Shown here in pieces: positions 5,798 to 12,458 of a stretch of 20,052 bases of DNA. This stretch comes from an uncultured Selenomonadaceae bacterium. Lineage in GTDB: Bacteria; Bacillota; Negativicutes; Selenomonadales; Selenomonadaceae. Below the pieces are notes generated by a model. The model saw only the letters and a program-made list of their open reading frames with translations, searched no databases and was not told the origin of the DNA. The number at the start of each line of letters is the position of its first letter. Positions within the stretch are counted from its first letter, which is position 1. The stretch is from contig CALELM010000039.1 of NCBI GenBank assembly GCA_937902665.1, positions 1 to 20,052 of the forward strand. Reading direction: 5' to 3'. The translations under genes and the position numbers were made by a program.

Positions 5798-7483
5798 TCA
5801 AAAATCTGCCAAGCGCGTAGGCTGGTATGGCATGCCTCCCTTCAGGGTGCGGTTCTCCATCCCCTGACGCAGAATACTCCGTTCCTCACGGTACTCCATC
5901 GTTTCTATTCCCATCAGATCGAGCAGGGTATGAATGATGGAATCCGTCACATAAGGGTTCGACACTGCTTCCTGCATCCGTCCCGCCAGCTCAGGATAAG
6001 ATTGACGAAAGCTCTGCGAAGTCCAAATCAGCATAGGGATTTCCCTCTGCCTTGCGCTCGTTTCATCTCCATGGGAAGCCACATCCCGTCCCATGTCATA
6101 AACCTCCTCCGCATGGTCAGAAATATAAACAATAACAGCGTTCTTATCCTCAAAACGGCGGATAATCTCATCTACAATATAGTCATTATACAAAAGAGAA
6201 TTATCATACTCTGCCCGAAGCTTCTTCTGCTTCTCCGAAAAATCCCCCTGCTCGTCCTCTGCCGTAAAACGGGAAAATTCCTGCGGATATCTGCGCTTGT
6301 AATCCTCATGCGCCCCCATCAAATGCACCACAAAGAAATTTTTTGTCCCCGCCATGGAAAGTGCACTGTCCAAAAGCGGAAGTACCTGCTCATCATACCG
6401 TTCCGCAAGGTCAATGGTATGGGAAGAAACCATCGTAAACCTCCCATCATCGCATCGGCTCGCAAACGCCCGTCCCACCGTTCCGTAAAAACCGGCGGAT
6501 TCCTGATTGGAAAGCCATGCCGTATGGTAGCCTGCCTTTTTCAGGATATCAAAAAGATTCCCGTACTCGTACCATACGCTGCCCGCTTCCTCACAGCTCA
6601 CATCATAAAAGCTGAACAGCGTCTTCAATACCGCCATTGTCCCGGCATGCGGACTGATAACGTCACGAAAAACCGCAAGTTCTCCTGCCTCGTTCCTTGC
6701 CGAAAGGTGCGGCGTTGTCGGCAACGCATAGCCATAAATGCCCATATGATGACGGCTCGTAGATTCTCCCAAGACAAAAACGACATAAGGAATCGTACTT
6801 TCATTTCTTGTGAGAGTCACCTCCATACGATCGTAGAAGTAGGAAACATACTCCGCAGAACGAACCTCATGGTAAGCGCTCGGCACGATATCCGCCAAGC
6901 GGCAAACAGAAAAATACATAGGATAATCCTTTGCTATCTCCTGTTCCTCATCTGTATAAGCATCTACCGTTGCCGCCGTGAAAAGCAGCAGCCCTACAAA
7001 AATTCCTGCTGCCAAAAATCTTGCGTGGCAGGAAAGCGCAGCAACCAGCCTCGGCAGCAAAAAGCGCCAAAAAAGCAGGCCTGCACCGATCCCGCCAAGC
7101 AAAACCATCAGGACATGGGCTGCCTGCATCGTAAAATACTCCGCCGTCTCCTTTGGATTTGTCTCGAAAATAACCTGAAACATTCCCGAATCCAATACGG
7201 AGCTGTAATGGAACAGCGTAAAGGCATCTACCAAGAATAACACGAAAAAGACTCCAAGGAACAGCCTCTTTGCCCATTGCGGAAGCCAACAGCACAAGAC
7301 CGTCACAAAAAATGACATTGCACCCAAGCGAACAAATCCCTCACCCAGCATGCAAAGGCATGCCATGGGTTCCATCGACCTTCCATGAAACAGGTACAAA
7401 TGAATTAAATATGGCAGGTTCAACACTAACAGCCAAATAAAAAAGCTCCCATGACTTGCAAAAAAACGGCACAGCCGTTCCAT
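5798..7483 (-). CDS. Phosphoethanolamine transferase (CptA/EptA-like, sulfatase fold)
   Basis: The 561-residue protein has about five N-terminal membrane segments (roughly residues 12-31, 41-65, 72-92, 122-144, 156-172) and a periplasmic alkaline-phosphatase-superfamily domain. Key residues are visible: Glu240 in VLGESTSRHHMGIYGY (metal ligand), Thr282 in HAGTMAVLKTLFSF (expected phosphoethanolamine-carrying nucleophile) and Asp456-His457 in VIVYISDHAEEVYD. Such enzymes move phosphoethanolamine from phosphatidylethanolamine to lipid A, LPS core heptose or other envelope glycans. The GEST motif resembles CptA rather than EptA, but the acceptor cannot be assigned from sequence. The ATG at 7483 follows an AGGAGGAAGGAAGGA ribosome binding site. 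It has its own promoter and appears to lead the folate operon. Confidence 0.9.
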   Translation of the reverse strand: MERLCRFFASHGSFFIWLLVLNLPYLIHLYLFHGRSMEPMACLCMLGEGFVRLGAMSFFVTVLCCWLPQWAKRLFLGVFFVLFLVDAFTLFHYSSVLDSGMFQVIFETNPKETAEYFTMQAAHVLMVLLGGIGAGLLFWRFLLPRLVAALSCHARFLAAGIFVGLLLFTAATVDAYTDEEQEIAKDYPMYFSVCRLADIVPSAYHEVRSAEYVSYFYDRMEVTLTRNESTIPYVVFVLGESTSRHHMGIYGYALPTTPHLSARNEAGELAVFRDVISPHAGTMAVLKTLFSFYDVSCEEAGSVWYEYGNLFDILKKAGYHTAWLSNQESAGFYGTVGRAFASRCDDGRFTMVSSHTIDLAERYDEQVLPLLDSALSMAGTKNFFVVHLMGAHEDYKRRYPQEFSRFTAEDEQGDFSEKQKKLRAEYDNSLLYNDYIVDEIIRRFEDKNAVIVYISDHAEEVYDMGRDVASHGDETSARQREIPMLIWTSQSFRQSYPELAGRMQEAVSNPYVTDSIIHTLLDLMGIETMEYREERSILRQGMENRTLKGGMPYQPTRLADF

Positions 7484-7519
7484 TCAAAATCCTTCCTTCC
7501 TCCTAGCTTCATCATTAAA

Positions 7520-7548
7520 ATTAAAGCACAAGCACACCTTCCTTGCAA
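7520..7548 (-). promoter_or_regulatory. Promoter of the phosphoethanolamine transferase-fol-ung operon
   Basis: On the minus strand TTGCAA (7543-7548) and TTTAAT (7520-7525) are 17 bases apart, just upstream of the transferase ribosome binding site and after the ptsI terminator. I see no second equally good promoter before folE. Confidence 0.6.
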
Positions 7549-7568
7549 GCCCTTCTTGATAGCAGCAC

Positions 7569-7597
7569 AAAAAAACGTCCCGAAAACATTCGGGACG
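7569..7597 (-). terminator. Rho-independent terminator of ptsI
   Basis: A perfect 9-bp stem (7576-7584 with 7589-7597, CGTCCCGAA/TTCGGGACG, loop of 4) is followed on the minus strand by seven T residues, 11 bases past the ptsI stop. Confidence 0.93.
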
Positions 7598-7607
7598 CCC
7601 TTGCCTC

Positions 7608-9332
7608 TTATTCCTTTTCCGAACTCAAAGCCTTGTAAAGATATTCCTTAACCTCTTCCCCAGATTCCAGCTTCATGACATCATCAAGAATTTCCTTTGC
7701 CTTGGTAAAGCTAACGGAGCGAACCATCTCCTTGACACGTGGAATGGAAGGAGCGCTCATCGAAAGCTCCGTAATTCCCATTGCCGTCAAGAGAACTGCT
7801 GCATACGGATCGCTTGCCATCTCGCCGCACATGCCAACCCAAATGCCGTTTTCACGGGCAGCCGTAATCGTCCTGTGAACCAAGACCAAAACTGCCGGAT
7901 TGAAATGATTGTAGAGATAGGAAATATTGGAATTTCCACGGTCGACTGCAAGCGTGTACTGCACCAAATCATTCGTACCGATACTAAAGAAGTCAACATA
8001 CTTCGCCAACACTGGAGTCATGACTGCCGCTGCTGGAGTCTCTACCATGATACCAACCTGAACACTGTTGGAATAAGGCTTGCCCTCATGCGTCAGCTCA
8101 ACCTTTGCTTCCTCGATAAGCTCCTTTACCTTCAGGAACTCAGACACGCTGATGACCATCGGAATCATGATAGCTGCCTTGCCAAAAACGCCCGCACGCA
8201 AAATCGCCTTGAGCTGAGGCATAAAGAGATCCTTGCGCTGGAGACTGATGCGGATAGCACGATAGCCGAGGAACGGGTTCTCCTCCTCCGGAATATTGAG
8301 ATATGGCAACGGCTTGTCACCGCCAATATCCATCGTGCGGATAACGCACATCTTGCCCTCGCACTTTTCAATGGCTTCCTTGTATGCCTTGAACTGATCT
8401 TCCTCGTTCGGGATATCCTGCCGTCCCATAAATACAAATTCCGAACGGAACAGTCCAACACCCTCGCAGCCATACGCCTTGGCATTGTCGATATCCATGT
8501 GAGAACCGATATTTGCCATAAGCTCAACACGAACCCCGTCCGTTGTCGTTGCCGGCAGATCCTTCAAGGATGCATAATGTGCCTTGAGCTGCTGCTGCTG
8601 CTCAATTCTTTCCGTGTAGCCTGCACGATCCTCATCAGTCGGACGAATCAGGATATCGCCCTTTTCGCCATCAATGATGACATCATCGCCATCCCCAATC
8701 TGGGAAATCTTTTCCTCGCCAAGACCGACAACCGTAGGAATTGCGCGTGCCTTTGCAATGATAACGGCGTGGCAAGTCGTACTGCCTGCACCGAGAATCA
8801 CGCCCGCCACCTTGTCCGACGGAAGCCCTGCGATAACCGAAGGCTCAATCTCCTGTCCGCAAAGAATCACGGCACCCTCACCAAGCTTTGGCTCAGGAAC
8901 GCCCAGAATGTACTTTGCTATGCGCTTGCCGACATCACGAAGGTCAACGGCACGAGCAGCAAAGTAATCGTCCTCCATCTGCTCAAATACCTGTGCCTGT
9001 GCTTCTGCCGCCTTGAGGACTGCCAAAGGTGCATTGTCCAGTTCCTCCACCTTTGCAAAAACGCTCTCGCTCATCGCAGGATCCTGAACCATCATGCGAT
9101 GCGCATCCATGATAGCCGCCTGCTCCAGCATTTCCTTGGCACGGAGACTTTCTATGCTCTTCTGCAAAATTTCTGCTACTGCGCTCAGGGCATCCTCAGC
9201 CTTCTTTTTCTCTGCCTCCTTGCCCTCCGGCTTGTAGCTCGCAAGATATCCATCCAGATTCTGCCCTGCCAGCATGATCTTGCCCATCGCAATTCCGGAA
9301 ATGACACCCTTGCCACGTAATTTTTCTGCCAT
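7608..9332 (-). CDS. ptsI: PTS enzyme I (phosphoenolpyruvate-protein phosphotransferase)
   Basis: This 574-residue cytoplasmic enzyme takes phosphate from PEP and gives it to HPr. An N-terminal HPr-binding helical domain is followed by the swivelling domain with His188 in GSTTCHAVIIAKA (E. coli His189), then the PEP-binding barrel: GVGLFRSEFVFMGR, GIMVETPAAAVM, SIGTNDLVQYTLAVDR and GMCGEMASDP with the catalytic Cys. The residues around the active His differ from the common GGRTSH form: Gly-Arg is Gly-Ser, and Ser before His is Cys. The ATG at 9332 (MAEKLRG) is chosen over the one at 9347 because GGAGGG lies 8 bases before it. It follows ptsH after 149 bases that contain a stem-loop, and ends at a strong terminator. 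Confidence 0.97.
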   Translation of the reverse strand: MAEKLRGKGVISGIAMGKIMLAGQNLDGYLASYKPEGKEAEKKKAEDALSAVAEILQKSIESLRAKEMLEQAAIMDAHRMMVQDPAMSESVFAKVEELDNAPLAVLKAAEAQAQVFEQMEDDYFAARAVDLRDVGKRIAKYILGVPEPKLGEGAVILCGQEIEPSVIAGLPSDKVAGVILGAGSTTCHAVIIAKARAIPTVVGLGEEKISQIGDGDDVIIDGEKGDILIRPTDEDRAGYTERIEQQQQLKAHYASLKDLPATTTDGVRVELMANIGSHMDIDNAKAYGCEGVGLFRSEFVFMGRQDIPNEEDQFKAYKEAIEKCEGKMCVIRTMDIGGDKPLPYLNIPEEENPFLGYRAIRISLQRKDLFMPQLKAILRAGVFGKAAIMIPMVISVSEFLKVKELIEEAKVELTHEGKPYSNSVQVGIMVETPAAAVMTPVLAKYVDFFSIGTNDLVQYTLAVDRGNSNISYLYNHFNPAVLVLVHRTITAARENGIWVGMCGEMASDPYAAVLLTAMGITELSMSAPSIPRVKEMVRSVSFTKAKEILDDVMKLESGEEVKEYLYKALSSEKE

Positions 9333-9431
9333 ACTACTTCCCTCCATTACTCAAAGTTCATCGCATGCCTTCACAGCGATTCCTGCTGCCTCAAGGAAAA
9401 CATTTCATCGAGTTTCCCGTTAAGACAACAT

Positions 9432-9457
9432 CTCCCGAGAGCTCTTGCTCCCGGGAG
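9432..9457 (-). ncRNA. Intercistronic stem-loop between ptsH and ptsI
   Basis: In the minus-strand RNA, 9452-9457 pairs with 9432-9437, a G-U pair follows (9451/9438), then 9447-9450 pairs with 9439-9442 around a 4-base loop: 11 bp in all. No T tract follows, so it is not a simple terminator. It could stabilise or attenuate so that HPr is made in excess of enzyme I. Confidence 0.5.
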
Positions 9458-9481
9458 TTCTTGACATCAGGCGACAAATAC

Positions 9482-9748
9482 TCAGTCCTCACCAAACTTG
9501 GAAGCAACGAGATCATAGAGAGTCTTGACTGCATCAGCCTCATCCGGGCCATCAGCGCAGATCGTGATTTCCGTTCCCTTCACAAGCCCCATGCTCATGA
9601 TCATGAGAATGCTCTTAGCATCTACAGACTTTCCCTTTGCCTTGATCTGAACCTTGGACTTGAACTTCGTAGCCGTCTGCACGAAGATAGAAGCCGGACG
9701 AGCATGAATACCAGTTTTGTTTTCAATCGTGATTGTCTTTTCCGTCAT
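9482..9748 (-). CDS. ptsH: PTS phosphocarrier protein HPr
   Basis: The 88-residue protein has the full HPr signature: His15 in NKTGIHARPAS, phosphorylated by enzyme I, and Ser46 in DAKSILMIMSMG, the site used by HPr kinase in Firmicutes. The Ser46 segment implies carbon-catabolite control of the low-GC Gram-positive type, although no hprK or ccpA is in the window. The ATG at 9748 is preferred to a long in-frame extension because GGAGAGG lies 8 bases upstream and the family is 85-90 residues long. It is the first gene of a ptsH-ptsI operon; the promoter must lie in the AT-rich intergenic region upstream. Confidence 0.97.
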   Translation of the reverse strand: MTEKTITIENKTGIHARPASIFVQTATKFKSKVQIKAKGKSVDAKSILMIMSMGLVKGTEITICADGPDEADAVKTLYDLVASKFGED

Positions 9749-10139
9749 TTTGTATACCTCTCCATTCTTGTAATACTTTAATTTCACGTCTGCACCCCAG
9801 TTTGCGGCATGCATAACGTTTTCCTTTTTTCTGCTTCGACACGCAATAGCAAAAATCCTGCCTTCCTGATAAAAAAACAATTAAATTCTATTTATTTTTT
9901 ACAAAACAGGAAAATTTCTTCCATATTCCATAAAAAACACTTGGAAAGGCACCCGTATTCCCTGCACTTTTTATTCCATCTGGCGAAAAAATCCTTGGGA
10001 AATCTGAATACATCGAATTTTTAGAGGTTCCCTATAGCAAAAAATCCATTTCCGTTGTAAAATGATATTTGGAAATAGACTGTCCGCATGAAAATATGGG
10101 ACGTAATCCTTGCAGCCAGCAAGAAAGAGGAGGTCCTTC
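9749..10139. promoter_or_regulatory. Divergent intergenic region between ptsH and the TPR gene
   Basis: These 391 bases hold no credible gene. A strongly AT-rich block (about 9868-9912) contains a TAGAAT -10-like box on the minus strand (9885-9890), but its -35 is poor and it would leave a leader of about 130 nt. On the plus strand TAAAAT near 10058 is the best -10 for the TPR gene, again without a good -35. A cre-like sequence around 9811-9824 matches the catabolite-control consensus only in part. Both promoters should be here, but I cannot place either firmly. Confidence 0.4.
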
Positions 10140-11408
10140 ATGGCATTTATACTGGTTACACTCAGCGTCATGGCTGCCAGCATATTTCTGATTCACAAGA
10201 CAACGAACCGTTTCGGCTTTCACTTGAAATACAGTTCCCTTGTTTTTTGTGCCGTATTGGCATTCCTGATCAACGTCACTGCCATGCAGATGGCTCCTTT
10301 TTTGACTGCGGGGCATTATATCAGCTTGTTTGGCTTGATTCTTGTAGCGGCGGCTCTCGTGACATTCTACAATGAACGCTTCCGAAAGGAATCGTCTCCT
10401 GCAGAAAATGCCAGTCGTCCGTCTGTTCCCCAAAAGCCCTCTCGCGCCCTCGAGGCACGAAACCGGTTTCAAGCACTCAAAGAACAAGTCCTTGCCGATA
10501 GGGAATATGCCGCCTCTCAAAAAGAAGCGAAAAAACAGCGTTGCTTATGGGAGGCACAACCAACCGGTACCGTTGCACAGCGCAGCATATCGAGAGGGAA
10601 CACTGCACCGTCTCCTGCCAAACAGGAAACAGTTGCTCCTGCACCGTCTCCTGCCAAAAAGGAAACCGTTGCTCCTGCACCGCTTCCTGCCAAACAGGAA
10701 ACCGTTGCTCCTGCGCCGCTTCCTGCCAAACAGGAAACCGTTGCTCCTGCACCGTCTCCTGCCAAAAAGGAAACAGTTGCTCCTGTGCCGCTTCCTGCCA
10801 AACAGGAAACAGTTGCTCCTGCACCGTCTCCTGCCAAACAGGAAACCGTTGCTCCTGCACCGTCTCCTGCCAAACAGGAAACAGTTGCTCCTGTGCCGCT
10901 TCCTGCCAAGCAGGAAACAGTTGCTCCTGCAATGCTTCCTATAAGACAGGAAACAACGGCTCCGCTCCCTGTTGCAAAAGAACAGCCCGCAGAACTGCCT
11001 GTCGCAGAAAAGCTCAATGTTGAGACAGCTTCTCTTGACGAGCTTCTTGATTATGCCTATGAGCAAAATGCTTCGCGCCATGCAGAACAGGCACTGCTTG
11101 CCTACCGCAGTGCGTTGCGGCGTTTCCCTGATGACAGCTACATCCCATTTATCATTATCGACATGGCAAACATCTACAAAGGAAAGGCAGCATATTCCGA
11201 TGCGATTCGCACTTATAAGGACGCTCTTTCCCTTCCTGTCATTGCGGGCAATCCTGCAACCTATGAGAAATTCGTCATCAACCTCTCATATTTGCGTACC
11301 CTTCAATATGTGCTATCCAAGCATAATTCACTTCAAATACCGTTCCAGGAAATCCCCTCTGAATACTTGGAGGAAATCGAAACTGAAATCCAGGCTCGGT
11401 GGAAATAA
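10140..11408 (+). CDS. Membrane-anchored TPR protein with variable proline-rich 12-residue repeats
   Basis: The 422-residue product has about three N-terminal hydrophobic segments (residues 1-18, 31-50, 59-77), a charged linker, then residues 157-276 made of nine near-identical 12-residue repeats (P-S/L-P-A-K-Q/K-E-T-V-A-P-A/V) and one decayed copy. A helical C-terminal domain follows with a TPR-like pair (about 310-366: ALLAYRSALRRFPDDSYIP and IYKGKAAYSDAIRTYKDAL). The topology suggests a membrane anchor, an extended spacer and a protein-binding TPR head. The ATG at 10140 follows AGAGGAGG with 6-base spacing; the upstream in-frame start at 10110 lacks one. It lies 39 bases before the PRC-barrel gene, probably one operon. 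No named family is recognised. Confidence 0.82.
   Translation: MAFILVTLSVMAASIFLIHKTTNRFGFHLKYSSLVFCAVLAFLINVTAMQMAPFLTAGHYISLFGLILVAAALVTFYNERFRKESSPAENASRPSVPQKPSRALEARNRFQALKEQVLADREYAASQKEAKKQRCLWEAQPTGTVAQRSISRGNTAPSPAKQETVAPAPSPAKKETVAPAPLPAKQETVAPAPLPAKQETVAPAPSPAKKETVAPVPLPAKQETVAPAPSPAKQETVAPAPSPAKQETVAPVPLPAKQETVAPAMLPIRQETTAPLPVAKEQPAELPVAEKLNVETASLDELLDYAYEQNASRHAEQALLAYRSALRRFPDDSYIPFIIIDMANIYKGKAAYSDAIRTYKDALSLPVIAGNPATYEKFVINLSYLRTLQYVLSKHNSLQIPFQEIPSEYLEEIETEIQARWK
10608..10967 (+). repeat. 36-bp coding minisatellite (nine copies plus one degenerate)
   Basis: Nine tandem 36-base units fill 10608-10931, with a diverged tenth at 10932-10967. Each encodes one 12-residue proline-rich unit. 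Copies differ at few, recurring positions (Ser/Leu at residue 2, Gln/Lys at 6, Ala/Val at 12, ACA/ACC for Thr), a mosaic expected from slippage or unequal recombination. The period is a multiple of three, so copy-number change alters length without breaking the frame. Confidence 0.95.
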
Positions 11409-11447
11409 AAACAACAAATACAAGAATAGAAAATGGAGGAATTTTTT

Positions 11448-12317
11448 ATGAAAAAAAGCGTAGAAATCCTTGGACTTCCTGTCATCAGCATCACAGAAGG
11501 CCGTGAACTCGGCAAGAGCAAGACACTGCTCATTGATGCACCGAACGGCAAAATTGCCGCCATCACGATTGAGGACGAAGATTGGTATCGTGGCGTGAAG
11601 CTCATCCCCTACGAATCCGTCATTTCCATAGGAGATGATGCCGTTACCGTCACGAACAGCGAAAACATCCTGACACTTGACGAGGCAGGCGAATACGAAA
11701 CTCTCCTTGACGAAAACATCCGCATCATTGAAACAAAAGCCATTACGAGAAGCGGAACCATTCAGGGAAAGGTAAGCGAAATCTTTATTGGGGAAGACGG
11801 CAAGATTGAAAAATGCGAGATTACAGCTCCTGACGGGTCTACCGACGAGATTTCCTGCGACCAGATTTCCATCTTTGGCAAGCAGGTAACCGTTATCGAT
11901 CCGGAATGCGAAAAAAAAAATAACTTCATGATTGGCAAACAGGAAGCCCCTGCCAGCGCACCGGTCAGTGAACCAGCACCTGCGCAGGCACAGGAACCGG
12001 CACCTGAGCCAGCTCCTGCTCCGGCTCCTGCCGCACCTAAAGCCGAGATTCCAAAGCCGGAGCCGCCAAAGGCTGCAGAACCAGCTCCCGTTGAAAAGAA
12101 GGAAGAACCCAAAAAGGCGGAGGATTCCGCAAAGCAGGCTGCAGACAAAGCTACAGAGGAACGTCATCGCCGTTTCCTGCTCGGCAAGAAAGCGGCTCGT
12201 ACCATCAAGATGGACAACGGCATCGTAATCGTTGAAGCCGGTGCAGAAATCACAGAGGAAGTTCTCCAGAAAGCGAAGCTTGCAAACAAATTCATCGAGC
12301 TTTCCATGAACGTATAA
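11448..12317 (+). CDS. PRC-barrel domain protein with proline/alanine-rich linker
   Basis: The 289-residue protein contains two PRC-barrel modules. The first spans about residues 1-75 (ILGLPVISITEGRELGKSK, IAAITIEDEDWYRGVKLIPYESVISIGDDAVTV), the second about 92-150 (IIETKAITRSGTIQGKVSEI, DQISIFGKQVTVID). A Pro/Ala/Glu/Lys-rich linker occupies about 165-235 and a small C-terminal module about 241-289 (LLGKKAARTIKMDNGIVIVEAGAEITEEVLQKAKLANK). PRC barrels occur in RNA-processing, photosynthetic and sporulation proteins, so the family does not give a function here. The ATG at 11448 has GGAGGA 8 bases upstream and is preferred to the ATG at 11433. An A10 tract at 11911-11920 marks the border between the second barrel and the linker. 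The gene follows the TPR gene closely and ends at two terminators. Confidence 0.85.
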   Translation: MKKSVEILGLPVISITEGRELGKSKTLLIDAPNGKIAAITIEDEDWYRGVKLIPYESVISIGDDAVTVTNSENILTLDEAGEYETLLDENIRIIETKAITRSGTIQGKVSEIFIGEDGKIEKCEITAPDGSTDEISCDQISIFGKQVTVIDPECEKKNNFMIGKQEAPASAPVSEPAPAQAQEPAPEPAPAPAPAAPKAEIPKPEPPKAAEPAPVEKKEEPKKAEDSAKQAADKATEERHRRFLLGKKAARTIKMDNGIVIVEAGAEITEEVLQKAKLANKFIELSMNV

Positions 12318-12342
12318 AAACATTTCCTTAGTTTTTCATAAG

Positions 12343-12390
12343 AAACAGGCATGCCTGACAGTGAGCATTGTTGGGTATGCCTGTTTTTTT
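12343..12390 (+). terminator. Terminator of the TPR/PRC-barrel operon
   Basis: A 10-bp stem (12343-12352 with 12377-12386, arms AAACAGGCAT/ATGCCTGTTT) with a 24-base loop runs into a T8 tract ending at 12390. Confidence 0.7.
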
Positions 12391-12396
12391 GCAACA

Positions 12397-12440
12397 AAAA
12401 AGGGCTGCTGCACGTTCCTTTACGTGCAGCAGCCCTTTTT
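12397..12440. terminator. Bidirectional terminator between convergent operons
   Basis: A perfect 19-bp stem (12397-12415 with 12422-12440, loop of 6) has A and T tracts as the outer part of its arms. It lies between the convergent PRC-barrel gene and tpsB and can end transcripts from both sides. Confidence 0.9.
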
Positions 12441-12458
12441 CTGCTATTTTCTGCTTCT

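Noticed and set aside
5549..7240. 563-codon plus-strand open frame antisense to the phosphoethanolamine transferase and folE
   Set aside because: It crosses two real genes, has shadow-like composition rich in Arg, His and Ile, and no credible start site.
7875..9320. 481-codon plus-strand open frame antisense to ptsI
   Set aside because: Its product is Arg/Leu/Cys/His-rich without any recognisable domain, and it mirrors the fully conserved ptsI frame.
9811..9824. Possible cre (catabolite control) site upstream of ptsH
   Set aside because: The central AACGTT fits, but outer positions miss the consensus at about three of 14 bases, too weak to list as a site.
10608..10967. Regular 36-base repeats that could be taken for a CRISPR array
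   Set aside because: The units are directly contiguous with no spacers, keep a reading frame and encode a proline-rich peptide repeat.
10372..11081. Long open frames in all other frames over the repeat region
   Set aside because: A stop-free 36-base unit with a period divisible by three opens every frame automatically. Only the frame from 10140 has a ribosome binding site and non-repetitive domains on both sides.
12346..12357. Palindrome CAGGCATGCCTG as an operator
   Set aside because: It is part of the terminator arm after the PRC-barrel gene and lies downstream of both convergent genes, where an operator is unlikely.
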